Shown: in pieces, positions 38,501 to 52,033 of the stretch | Layout: each line of letters opens with the position of its first letter | Numbering within the stretch: position 1 is the stretch's first letter | DNA from: Diadema setosum | Lineage: Eukaryota; Echinodermata; Echinoidea; Diadematoida; Diadematidae | NCBI RefSeq assembly: GCF_964275005.1 | Contig: NC_092701.1 | Span: 30,371,106-30,435,105, forward strand | Direction of reading: 5' to 3' | Length of the DNA: 64,000 nucleotides | The notes under the pieces: model-generated | The model's input: only the letters and a program-made list of their open reading frames with translations | Databases searched by the model: none | What the model was told of the DNA's origin: nothing | Translations under genes and position numbers: made by a program

Positions 38501-41500
38501 CAACAACATTTCCTCTTAGCCATTCTCACAGACTATGTTATGAGATTACGCAGACTTCTATTATTCTGTCACTCATGATCCTATATTCATACGTTTTTGC
38601 TGGCTGTGTTTTCTTGCTCTTTCTCGTATTAAAGCCGTAACATCACTCGTCATCCAAAGTTATTTCTTTTGTCGAAGTCTCTTCTTTGTAAAGGAAACCA
38701 AAACCTAAAGAGAAATGTGGATTGAGTGAAAACAGCAACATTATTAGAAAACATCAGTGAAAGTTTGAGGAAAATCAGACAATCGATGCAAATGTTATAA
38801 ATTTTTAAATTTTGGTGTTGGAACCGCTGGATGAGGAGACTATTTAGAGATTATGACGTCGTGTGTGGGCAACAATATAAAGAAAATATAAAAGGAATTC
38901 CACAAAAATTCACTTTTCATGAAAATTACACATTCCACCAACTTATGTTAAGGGTAGCAGTTATCATTCCCCCTGCTTTCTGAAAGCGGTTAGTCAAATG
39001 CTCTTTCATTATGCTAGAAAAGTGATTTTTTTTTTTTTGGATTTCCTTTATGTTTTCTTGGAGTCCATACCTGACATCACGCTATACAATAAAGTAGGTT
39101 CTAGTTCTAAGAAATTTCTAAAATTTCAGTGTATGTATAACACAGTCATTGGCAGTGTCAACAAATGGAATGTAGAGGTTCAGACAGTACACAAAGAAGT
39201 AGGGCTACATGTGTACAAGTTGACCAAAGCTTCTTCTCATTTTTTTTTTCCTGGACAGGGTAAGACTGCTTAAATACAACTATCGTCAAGATCGTACTAT
39301 CATCGACTAATTTACGATATTTACCACGTAGAAATTAAGCTTTTTCGTCGATAGTTGTTGATTAATCCTTTTTTTTTTCTATCGTGATTCCTGTAGGTAT
39401 AGTAATTCTATACTCGCATCAACGATCCGTAAAAGTCATATTATGTTATATTTTATTCATATCTGCCTTTTCTATTATACAAGTGTATTTCTGTCGCTTA
39501 TGAATGTTATCATTACATTGTATAATCATCACTGAAACGGTAATCATTTTATGATATCTATGAAATCATTGCGGAAGAATGATCGTAGTCTTATGATAAT
39601 AATACCATTACAATACTGGTACACCATTACTACTGGTACCTGGTACTACTTATACTTCTACTGCTGCTGCTGCAGTATACTTAGAGTCATGCTGATTAAA
39701 ATAATGATATATANNNNNNNNNNNNNNNNNNNNNNNNNNNNNNNNNNNNNNNNNNNNNNNNNNNNNNNNNNNNNNNNNNNNNNNNNNNNNNNNNNNNNNN
39801 NNNNNNNNNNNNNCGATATTTACCACGTAGAAATTAAGCTTTTTCGTCGATAGTTGTTGATTAATCCTTTTTTTTTTTCTATCGTGATTCCTGTAGGTAT
39901 AGTAATTCTATACTCGCATCAACGATCCGTAAAAGTCATATTATGTATATTTTATTCATATCTGCCTTTTCTATTATACAAGTGTATTTCTGTCGCTTAT
40001 GAATGTTATCATTACATTGTATAATCATCACTGAAACGGTAATCATTTTATGATATCTATGAAATCATTGCGGAAGAATGATCGTAGTCTTATGATAATA
40101 ATACCATTACAATACTGGTACACCATTACTACTGGTACCTGGTACTACTTATACTTCTACTGCTGCTGCTGCAGTATACTTAGAGTCATGCTGATTAAAA
40201 TATGATATATATGAAATAACATCAATGATGTAATGATAAAAATGATGACTTCATATTTATCTGTATTTTAGGACCTGGATCGGAATTATACATGCAGCAT
40301 ATGGAGCAAGCGGTTTGACACTTCGAACGAAGTGATCAAGGATTATATGGAGGCTTGTAGCGAAAGTAAGGACGAAGATAAGTAACAAAGCTGTTCGGGC
40401 GATGTCTATCTTTTTCTTCGAACATCTGTTTTTGCTACTGTCCTACATATATTTACTCGTACACTCTTATAAAGGAAAAGTTCACCTTCATAGACATGTG
40501 GGTTGAGTGAATGCAGCATCAAAAGGAGAACACATGTATTAGTGAAAGTTTGAAGAAAACTGGACAATCCGTTCGTAAGTTATAAATTTTAAAGTTTCTG
40601 CTCCGTCACGGCTGGATGAGAAGACTGTACCTTGTAATGTCACATGACTTGTGTACAACGATATAAAGAAAGGCTAAATAAAATTCAACATATTTTCGCT
40701 TTTCTCGCATAACAAAAGAATACTCGACTTTTCTCTTTTCAGAAGCAGGGGAATAATATTACACTTAACATACTTCAGTGACATGTCGAAGAAATGTGCA
40801 CTTTATTCAAAAAGTAAAGTTTTGTGAAATTCTCTTTTTATTTTCCTTAGGCATGTGGCATCATACACTGCAGTAGTCTTATCATCCAGCAGTGACTGCA
40901 CAGGTATTTTAAAAATTCATAACTTTGGAATGGATTGTCCGATTTTCCCTAAACTTTCACTCACGTGTCCTACTGATAATATGATTTTGTTGCATTCACT
41001 CAATCCACGCCAATATGAAGGTGGACTCGTCCTTTAATCATCAGGCATTATACACACACTGTTCGTTGAAAGCCTCTTTATCAGCGTTTTCCATTCTGTT
41101 CTAATCAAGGTTCATGATCCTGACCATGTTGAAGTGTCTTTCCATGCACCCTTTGGATTACATTCCTTGATTTGGTCCCCCAAATGTTTTCTGGGGCGAC
41201 CGATTCATTTCCCATTAAGATGATTATCTTCATTCAGTTCTTGCTAAGCTGGAAAACATTCTGCAGTTAGTTATAAAACTGCATATTGAATGAACTGACG
41301 TGAGACCATGAAATTATTCTTCTGACTGCCCAGTGTAAATAGCAAATATATTGTAATAACTTCTACTCTGTGTAATAAGTTCTACATCCACACATTTCAT
41401 TTTATTTTTCATTTTATTTTATTCGATTTCATTTTTTTTTGCCCATATAGTCTATTTTAATATTGGATCACACTGAAAAAGTGTGTTTTTCTTTTTGGTA

Positions 41501-44500
41501 TAGCTTCTGCGTCTACATTAACTATATTCTAACGTTTAGTCTGGAATTGCCTTCACTATAGCCTCAATGTTTCCAATGTCTTTCTTTGCATTTCTTCTCG
41601 TTTGGTATAGTGTCAAAAACCTTCAAGTCAAGGGATTGGTGTTCGAGCGCAACTAGATGTACGGTATGGGCCAAGGGATCGGCAAAAATGGACATATTTT
41701 TGCCAAAGGATGTAAAAAAAGGTACACATTGTATGTATTTTGATTATTGAACTGGGTTCTGGTATTTTGTTTCTGTTGTTCTTTGTTGATTGTTATTGTA
41801 CAAAATATGATCTAAAATGCCTTTAGTATATCTTTTGTTCTATAAAATCCCACGACTGACGGAGAATTGCACACCCTGTGTACGGTAAGTTTTGTAAATA
41901 TACCAATGATGTGATTCTAATCGTATAAAAGTACCTTCCCATTATACAGAAAAATAAAGTTGAAATGTATGTGTATGAGTGTCTGTCTCTGTGTGTTAGC
42001 AATGGAGTAATTAATGTACAATTAAATATTGGAGACTTTTATTGAAATAACCAAGTGACTCCTGTTGGTTACCTTAAGCGCGTCATGACTGAAATAGACC
42101 TTTTGTGCCGATGAGGTATAAATATTTCTACATTTATCGGCAACTCTTCGTAAGAAAGAAGTAATCGCATTTTTTTTCCAGTTAGCAGCACATTCAGCAA
42201 AGTGTAATTCAAATTTCCAACGTATGCTACTGCCACTACAAAGGGGAAAAAGTTTGATGTACAGTTAAAAAGCTCAATGAACAGTCACGAAAAAGATATT
42301 TCTGTTCCCTTGCACCTTTCCATCTTTATATTGATTTCAAAAGAACAAAATGTTACATATGACTAATACCGACAAGGGGAATGCTGTGCTTTGAAATGAA
42401 AAGACATAGTTATACGCCGGGACTGACAGTTTGTCCCTGTAAAAGTTTATTAAACAGTGTGTCATGCTCCTATTAATACAGGTGGACAAAGTGAGCACTC
42501 TTGTTGCATGAAAGCTTGATTTGTGTGTGATTGCAACGTGGATCAAACTCAAGTATACTTTTTTAATCTTTTTTTTTTTTAGTAGAATTTTCATCTTAAG
42601 TTTATTTCGAGAGTTGCCATCAATTGTATATTTTTTTTTAATGTAACAGACCCAAGCAAAATGTTTATTCCGTCAAATTTTATTTGTTTTCATGCTGACG
42701 ATCAAACTTTTGTGTGGGTATTAAACGCCAAAAGTTTGCTTTCATCCTTAATTGTAATAGTTTTTTTTTTCTCTCACCTTGGAGATGAATGATAAAGTTT
42801 AAATTGTCTTTATCATGATTTTGAATAAATCACTTTCTCTTGACCAAAGTTACATGAATATCTGACCACCAGTCACTTTCCGCATTGTTTACTGTTCTGT
42901 AAAAAGAAAAGTGTGTATTATCGTAGGGGCCTACACAACGATATTTTTTTTTTTTTTTTTTGTGCCCTCAGTTATAGTTAGGCAAATTCATTGCTTGATT
43001 TCTTGTTTGCTATCCCATTTTGATGTCACAGACGCTCCGGTAATGCTCTTCATACATGGTGGCTATTGGCAAGAGGAGTCTGTGACGTAAGATTTTGTTA
43101 CCCTATTCAAGCAAATAAACAGCAAACAGACAGGACAACACGATGTGTATTATATCTATCGCTCATGCAAACAGTATTTTAGGGAGAATTGGATTTCGTC
43201 TTGCTGCTGCTAACTGTGAAACTATATGACCCCATGAACCTTTTCAGACACTTATCCAATGCAAAAATATTTCTTTATCTATCTTCTCCGTCTCGCTTTC
43301 TCCTATCTTTCATAATTATCACAGCAGTCTACCAATGAATGCCGGAAATGTTTGGAAAATGGAACCATGACTGAAAGTTAATCTTTTGTTCTTATTCTAA
43401 ATTAGCGTTTATCATCCTACTACAGGGTGTGTAGAAATATGCTGCAGAGTGTCGTATATTGAGGGAACACAGCAAACAGTTCTTATATGATGAGAATTCA
43501 TCTTTAAAGGAGCTACAGTAGACCTCGCCTAAGCAACGGCGTAAATCCGTACTGAGGAGTGGGGGGGATGACTGGCGATAGTCACCATCACCACGATTAC
43601 AAGCCCATAACCGGACAGGCGCAGCCCTGGGGGGGGGGGGGGGGGGAAGCTTGCCCCCCCCCCACACACACACACACTTTACAGGGATCAAACAAATGTC
43701 CCACTCTTTTCCATGCAAAGTGGGAGGGAAGTGGCAGCAAAATATGACGACTTTTTGTTCTTGTTTTTGTTTTTTTGTTTTTCCTTGTCAGTCAGACCTT
43801 AAAAGTATGAAGACTTTTTTATTGTTGTTTCTCTTGTCTTTTGATGTTCTTTCTTCTTGACTGACAGGCGATTTTGCCCCCCCCCCCTTTCAAAAACGTA
43901 GCGCAGCCCTGAATAATACCCAAATAAATTCAATAAAATGCTAATAAGGATATCCATTCTTGAATAACGTAGTAGATAGTTTCCTGTAGCTATTAATAAA
44001 TTGTATTCTTCAATTTTCTTGATTTAAGTCAGTAAGCAATCATCACAGAGGCATCGTTCCGTTTTAATGATGGGCAGGGGAAGGACTTTGAGTTTGAATA
44101 TCTGTGTGAGGGAGCGGAGCGGCCTAGCGGGGGGAGGGTGTAGGGGGAGGGGGGTATCCCCCTCCCACACGAAGAAAATTGGCTTTTCAGACCTCAAATT
44201 CAGCGATCTGGTGCACACTTTTGTGAAATTTGGGATTTTTTCCTATAAAAAACAAGTAGAAAAAGAAATATTCATAGATAATTGAATGACTAACATCGTG
44301 GTATTTCAGCTCTTGCTCCGCCTGTGCGACATCACTGTGAAGGCCTAAATAGTGGGGCCTATCACCGGCGTAGCCAGGATTTGATCTTAGGGGGAGCGAT
44401 AAGATGCGAAGGAGCGATGCGAGCGAGGGGGGAGGGTGTGGAGGGGGGTTTCCCCCTCCCCAGTGAGAACTTTTGCATATTGATGTTGTAAATGGTACAA

Positions 44501-47500
44501 TTTGATTCATTTTCTTTTTTTGCGTGTTCTATCGACTTGAAACAGTCCAACATGTTTAAGGTAGCAGTACATTTTATGAAGATTATTATTTAACAATTTT
44601 GCCTGTAAAATGGTATCATTTAGAGAAACTTCTTGTCGTAATTCTTACACTGAAGACCATGAACGCGATCATGAATTTTGACATTGTACAGTCCAAAAGC
44701 GGCCGTTTGTAGCTATTTTTTTTTTTTTTTTCGCTTTGGAAATTAAGGGGGCGCACCGGGCGCATTTGCTGGCAATTTAATACTGGCAGCAACATCAGGA
44801 GAATGACATAACGATTAAATGCGAGCGAGCGAAGCGAGCGAGCTGAAAATTGTGACACTTTACAGTCCCCAAAACTGCCGTTTGTAGCTACATTTTTTCG
44901 CTTTGAAAATTAAGGGGGGGGGGGGGGCACCGGGCGCAACTGCTGGCAATTACCCGGCAGCAACATCAGGAGAATAGCATAGCGATTAAATGCGAGCGAG
45001 CGAAGCAAGCGAGCTTGAAAATTTTTACATTGTACAGTCCCAAAACGGCAGTTTGTAGCTATATTTTTTCGCCTAAAGGAAATTAAGGGGGGGTGGGGGC
45101 GCACCGGGCGCAACTGCTGACAATTACTTGCAGCAACATCAGGAGAATGACCTAACGATTAAATGCGAGCGAGCTTGAAAATTTTTGACATTTCACAGTC
45201 CAAAAACTGCCGTTTGTAGCTATATCTTTTCGCTTTGAAAAATAAGGGGGGGGGGGGCGCACCGAGTGCAACTGCTGGTAATTACCCGGCAGCAACATCA
45301 GGAGAATGGCATGACGATTAAGTGCGAGCGAGCGAAGCGAGCGAGCCTGAAAATTTTGACATTTTACAATCCAAAAACTGCCGTTTGTAGCTGTATTTTT
45401 TTCGCTTAGGAAATTAAGGGGTGGGGGCGCACCGGGCGCAACTGCTGGCAATTACTGGTAGCAACATCAGGAGAATGACTTAACGATTAAATGCGATCAG
45501 GGAGGTGTTTCTCTTCCCACCTCCCTGATGCGAGCGAGCTTGAAAATTTTGACATCTTACAGTCCCCAAACTGCCGTTTGTAGCTATATTTTTTTTCGCT
45601 TTGAAAAAATAAGGGGGGGGGGCGCACCGGGCGCAACTGCTGGCAATTACCCGGCAGCAACATCAGGAGAATGGCATGACGATTCAATGCGAGCGTGCGA
45701 AGCGAGCGAGCTTGAAAATTTTGACATTTAACAGTCCAAAAAACTGCCGTTTGGTTAATAGGTCTGAACCATTAATCTAAAGCAATGTTCATTAGAATTA
45801 AAGGAGGTACTTGCATAAATTATGCAAAATATGGGAATCGACATCCGTTCCTTTGTTTTTTTCTGGAGGCAAACGAGGTGTACTAACTGGCAAATATGAG
45901 CCAATATGGAGAGGGTAAATGCGTTGCAATTCCTACGACTGAAACTCGTACAAGGATGTTAACGAACTCGTTTGTTATCTAGATCTTAATTGGGTATCTT
46001 ATGCGGAGCTCGACGTGAGTCGTATCGCGCTCGGCATGGTGCACTCGTTCACGCCTACGTCCATGGCCCTACAGACTGTGTTGCTCAAGGAGGTGGGAAG
46101 AGCACCTCCCTGGTTGAATGCAAGCTGGTTGCCTGTAGTGTGGCTACGATAGTAGTTCAACATCCGAAGCATGCATTACGGTCGATATTGCTTTACATGC
46201 ATTCAGTGGCGTATCTAGGGAAAACGGCGCCCGGGGCAAGCGAGAAAATTGCGCCCTTAATTTCTGAAAAGTGTTTAACCCCAAACCCATCCCGGTAGGG
46301 ACTTTAAAGAAAGTCCATATGATATGCTTTTCAAGAACTTAAAAGGGGTCATTTTGAGGGTGATTTAAATGTAATGAATTTTGATAAATTTTGGCGAGCG
46401 AGCGCAGCGAGCGAGCCGAAAATTTTTGTATTTCAGCTTACAAAAATGGAATTCTTGTCATTTTTTGCTTATTAAATCTTACAATTCTAATCAAGATATA
46501 GTGACGGCCTTATAGATAACGATTTATACCAACAAGCTGAGGACTTTAAAAATACCCTAAATACGCGCGAGTGAGCCGAAATTTGTATAGGCCTATTTCC
46601 GCATTATCATCACGTTTTGTTCTTATCTCTTTTTTTTTTTTCTTTGATAAATTTTGGCGAGCGAGCGCAGCGAGCGAGCCGAAAATTTTCGTATTTCATC
46701 TTACAAAACATGGAACTCTTGTCATTTTTTGCTTATTACATCTTACAATTTTAATCAAGATATAGTGACGGCCTTATAGATAACGATTTATACCAACAAA
46801 CCGAGGACTTGGAAAAAATATTCCAAGTTAGTACGAGCGAGTGAGCCGAAATTTGTATATTTTCCGCGTCATCATTACGTTTTGTTCTTATCTTGTTTAA
46901 TTTGGGTTTTTTTGCGCCCCCCCCCGTATGTTCGAAACCAATTGGCGATCGCTTCAGAACGAAAGAAATTGCAGCCGCTTCTTCGTGACATATTTTGCCT
47001 GCTAAATATAAAATGACAGGTGTGAACACAATAGACATTGTCATTTTGTCCGCGTCATCATCACGTTTTGTTCTTACCTTCTTTTTTTATATAAATTTTG
47101 GCGAGCGAGCGCAGCGAGCGAGCCGAAAATTTTTGTATTTCAGTTTACAGAACATGGAATTCTTGTGTGAACGCAATGAAAATTGTCATTTTGTCCGCGT
47201 CATCATCATGTTTTGTTTTATCTTCTTTGATTTGGTTTTCTGTCCACCCCCCCCCCCCCCCCCCACCATTCCCCCCCCCCCTTTCCGGGCGAGTTTGTTC
47301 TTCTTCTTCTGTTATTTTTTTTTCTTCTTCTTCGTTTTTTTTTTTTTTTTTTTTGCGCCCCCAAGGAGTGGCGCCCGGGGCAAGTGCCCCCCTTGCCCCC
47401 CCCCCTCCCCCCAGATACGCCACTGCATGCATTGGTATGCGAGAGAAGTACACGAGCGCTGCTAGCACTGTCCAGCAGTATATGCTCTCGTCACGAGGCG

Positions 47501-50500
47501 GGCGTGCGAACGTCATGGCTCATGCATTACAGATGTAGCCTATAACCTAGGTGGGGATGCAGCTGGTCTGATGCGACGAGACTACGAACAGTGGATGCGC
47601 GCGAATACACCGCCTATGAGCCAGTTGTTTGTCGTTGTTTTATTATTTTTTTTAATCGGTGGCAGTCCTCTTATACGAAAAAAAACAACAAAAAACTGCC
47701 ACCGATCGTGGCGCCTAGCGGACGCGGTAGATGCGTCCACTGTTCGTAGTCTCGCCGCATCAGATGTATCGCTTGGCAAAGACAATTATCTTGTTGCATC
47801 ATACGTTTAGCTTAACAGCAAATTACAAAAACAATAACTGCATTCTCCGCCTAGATTATAGGCTATGCAATAATCCATCATGCTGAAATCAATATCACCA
47901 CATTTCTTTTTGTTTGTTTGTTTGTTTTTTTTTTGTTCCTACATCTTTTTCTTGGGAGAATTTCAGGGGGAGATATTTGTACAGGCCATCCCCCCCTCCT
48001 TCAAAAGTGGGGGGGATATATCCCCCCCATCCCCCCCGGGATTTACGCCCATGCGCCTAAGTCGACTTCGCATAAGTCGACAACTCGCTTAAGTCGACAC
48101 AATAAAAAAAGTCCCGATTTTTGCCTTTGTTATTCCTTGAAAATTTCCTCGTCTTATAGTCGACATTTATAAGTCGACAACTCGCGTAAGTCGACCTGAT
48201 TTTTCAGTGCCAACTGAGCTGAAATACGTGTTAATTCCCTCGTCTAAGTCGACATAATTTTTCGCTCAAAATCTTATCGCCATTCTCTGAAAAAGAATTG
48301 TTTTCCCGCTCCGATTCGCTGCGTTTCTACTCGGTAATTCGCTAGTGTACGGCGCGGTAGCGTTCGCGCCATGCGTCCATTGTCTTGTATGCCAGAGTAT
48401 AGAAAGGACATACACTCATTTACACTGGAGCATTACATGTAGTACCCAAGACAGTTCACTTTACCCCTTTTCTCCCTCTCGTTTTTCTCAAAACGCACAA
48501 ATTTTGCACACTTATATGTCCCAGTAGGTACATGTATTCATTATCCGAACATGAAATAGGTGTTTTTGTAAATCCGAATATTCTAACGCTGATTATTCCG
48601 AAGCGGTATTAAAACCAGGGCCCTTTCTAAAAAGATTTATTACAATGCAATGATGCAACTCAAAAAATCAAATGCAGGTGATATCAAATCACACGCAACT
48701 TTTGCATTTAAACGCAATTGCGTTGCTAAAAAGATTTGCGTTTGATAATCATATGAAACTAGAAAATAGTTACGAACCTGAAACTCAATTGCGTTTACAC
48801 GCAACTCTAAAAATCAAATGCAAGTCCATCAAATCACACGCAACGATGTATTTAAACGCAAGAGCGTTGCAGAGAAGACTTGCGGTTTTTGTACGAAACT
48901 AGAAACTGCGTTTAAATAAATCTCTATACATCTACGGAAATGACGGAAGTGCGTTATTGTTGAAAAGACTTGCATTACTTTTTTCATTTCGTAAGCAAAA
49001 TTAAAAATTAAACGCAACTCTGAAAATCAAATGCAGGTCCATCAAAACACATGGCACGCTGAAAAGACTTGCGTTTGATAATCACACGAAACTAGAAAAT
49101 TGTAGGAAACTTAAACTCAATTGCGTTTAAACGCAACACTAAAAATCAAATGCAAGTCCATCAAATCGCACGGAACGCTGAAAGACTTGCGTTTGATAAT
49201 CATACGAAACTAGAAAATTGTAGGGAACTTTTTTTAACTCAATTGCGTTTAAACGCAACTCTAAAAATCAAATGCAAGTCCATCATATCGCTGTATTTAA
49301 ACGCAAGTGCGTTGCAGAGAAGACTTGCGGTTTTTGTACGAAACTATAAGAAATTGTGTTTAAACGCATCTCTAACATGTCTAAACATCTACGGAAGTGT
49401 GTTATTGTTCAAAAGACTTGCATTATTTTTTATTTCGTGAACAAAATTACAAATTAAATGCAACTGTATGCAAATTGTCGGGAACTTTTTTTTTTTTTTA
49501 ACTCGCGTTTAAACGCAACTCTGAAAATCAAATGCAAGTCCATCAAAACACATGGCACGCTGAAAAGACTTGCGTTTGATAATCACACGAAACTAGAAAA
49601 TTGTAGGAAACTTAAACTCAATTGCGTTTAAACGCAACACTAACAATCAAATGCAAGTCCATCAAATCACACGGAACGCTGAAAGACTTGCGTTTGATAA
49701 TCACACGATACTAGAAAATTGTAGGGAACTTTTTTTTTTAAAACTCAATTGCGTTTAAACGCAACTCTAAAAATCAAATGCAAGTCCATCAAATCATGTA
49801 ACGCTGTATTCAAACGTAAGAGCGTTGCAGAGAAGACTTGCGGACTGCTTGCGGTTTTTGTACGAAACTATAAGAAATTGCGTTTAAACGCATCTCTAAA
49901 CATCTACGGAAGTGTGTTATTGTTTAAAAGACTTATCGTAAGCAAAATAAAAAATTAAACGCAATTCTGAAAATCAAATACAAGTCCATCAAATCACACG
50001 GAACGCTGAAAAGACTTGCGTTTGATAATAACACAAAACTAGAAAATTGTATGAAATTTAATCTCAATTGCGTTTAAACGCAACTCTAAAAATCAAATGC
50101 AAATCTGTTTTTAAAACGCAAGAGCGTTGCAGAAAAGACTTGCGGTTCTTGTCCGAAACTAGAAACTGCGTTTAAACGCATAAAAATGTACGGAAGTGCG
50201 TTATTGTTGAAAAGGCTCGCATTATTTTTTATTTCGCAACGGAACTTTCGCCGTGACCGAACTTAGTTTGCACTTGCAGGGGAAAGACATCGCAACATTT
50301 ACACGTTTCAAACTACCGAAACGTATGCTGCTTCACAAAATGTCAATGAAAAAAAATGATAACGAATTATTGTTAAAGTTCGCTATGTTTTAAATCTCAG
50401 TCCAAAGTTAAATTAGTCCGACAATGGTAAGAGGTTTGTTTTTACGAAGGTTTAGTAGTCCGAAAGATGTCGTTTTCGGATGAACAAACTTTTCTTCTTC

Positions 50501-51998
50501 TTTTTATTTCAGACAGGCCCGCGCCGTACAGAGCGGTAGTTAAAATGTTGCGAATCGGAGCGCGAGAACAATTCATTTTTAGAATATGGCAATACAAATT
50601 TAAGCAGAACAAATGGCGATTTAGGGAAGGAAAATCACACGTATTTCAACTCAGTCGGCACTGAAAAATAATCTCGACAGAATCATGCGAAATCACACGC
50701 ATATCTTCCCAGCAACGCACTTGAATTTTAAATCGCAAAGTTTAATTCAATTTTGGGGAATTTGCCTTTGATATTTCAAATCAAGTTTAGTGTCTAGAAA
50801 CGGGCCTAGGTTTCCGATCCCGCTCTCTCAAAATCTCTCTAGAGATTTGGGAATTGTGCATTGTCGTTACTAACCCGCGCAAGATTTATGCATGAACTAA
50901 AACATTATTGTTACTCATGCCAGTAGGCATGTTTTGGCGGCAAAAGGAGTAAGATATATGGGTAGCGATCCGCATCGTGATCCAAATCTTACTCTGCACA
51001 GGGGAAATTAGTTTTCATTTATAAGTCGACAAAATGTCGACTTACGCGTAAGTCATTTCGCGTAAGTCGACGTGTTTTGCTCAGTCCCGATTATGTCGAC
51101 TTACGCGAGGTTGACTGTATTTCCTGATCACTTCACTAAAAAGTCAATGGCCATTCATGTCCATAAACCTATCTCATGTACACGTTAAGTGCTAACCGTT
51201 TGGACTAATTACTTCTAATTTTCTTGCACATACCGGCAGTCAACTCGTATGTAGCCTCCTCTAGAGCATTTGATTTTTTTCTATCATGTTCCTATGGAAG
51301 AAGAAAATGAAATAAATTGATTTGAATTGAATTTAAAAGGTCATTAATGGCTCCAAGTAATCTTTGCGTCCCTATATAAAGTCCCCAGGGTAAAGGTACT
51401 CTGCGATGTATATTTTCCCATTGCTTTGTCATTCGGAAGGGTTTGTGTAGGGACTGAAATCGTATATCTAGTGTAAAGTTAAGTTGTAACTGCTGCGACT
51501 ATCGTATGCCTCAAATTTATTGATATTTTTCTCTCTAGTAATCTAGAAATAAGCTGCTCCACCCATAATACGGAAAAATTAAAATGTTGGTAATGCTGTT
51601 TGCATGCTGTGTCGCTATATCAGACAAGCTGTGGAAAATCTGAAAAGTTGGTAAGAAAATCTGGAAAGTTTCTAGTTGGTCAGGATAATGTTTTTTTTTT
51701 TTTTGTACAATAATGTTTATGAACTTCGAGTAAAATCATGTTAGTGTTACGGTCTATTTTTGTTCTTCGCCTTGACAGCAAAGATATCCACGCCCATATT
51801 GCTGCCCCTCTTAACGAACATGCAGCGATAACTGTCACCGTGGGATACACGATGTCACCCACATGTGAGTTAATCCTTTTCCGCAAATCTGAGAATATGT
51901 GGTATAGATGTTCTTGACTGCAATACTGGAATAACAAGATCGGGTGAATACAATATGAAGAGTTTAAAGAATACAGGAATTGCAAGAACAGTACAATC

Positions 51999-52033
<35 letters not shown>

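Larger units (their letters stand above)
37547..40271. other. AFMID intron 1 remainder with gap
   Basis: It holds a short GGAGGTT hairpin (38414-38437), a truncated palindromic MITE (38690), and the duplicated sequence around the N gap. No exon is recognised. Confidence 0.5.
43534..48053 (-). mobile_element. 4.52-kb non-autonomous hAT-type element, copy 2 (inverted)
   Basis: This is the reverse complement of 32985-37538, differing mainly in homopolymer lengths and a few bases. It is flanked by its own 8-bp duplication CGCCTAAG (43526-43533 and 48054-48061), which lies within the terminal repeat of a Tigger/pogo-like element. The distinct duplications show two separate insertions rather than one inverted segmental duplication. 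The element occupies AFMID intron 4. Confidence 0.85.
43516..51117 (+). mobile_element. Tigger/pogo-like DNA transposon, split by hAT copy 2
   Basis: The ends read CAGTAGACCTCGCCTAAG and, from the other side, CAGTCAACCTCGCGTAAG, each bordered by TA. TA targets and CAGT...CCTCG ends are typical of the Tc1/mariner Tigger-pogo group. The hAT element entered 18 bp inside the left end. Without it the element is about 3.07 kb. Long imperfect inverted repeats (48062-48370 and about 50490-51117) frame a satellite-like core. No transposase is seen, so it is non-autonomous. Confidence 0.75.

Noticed and set aside
32985-48053. Single large inverted duplication or chromosomal palindrome
   Set aside because: The arms end exactly at short inverted terminal repeats, and each has its own 8-bp direct flanks, which fits two transposon insertions better.
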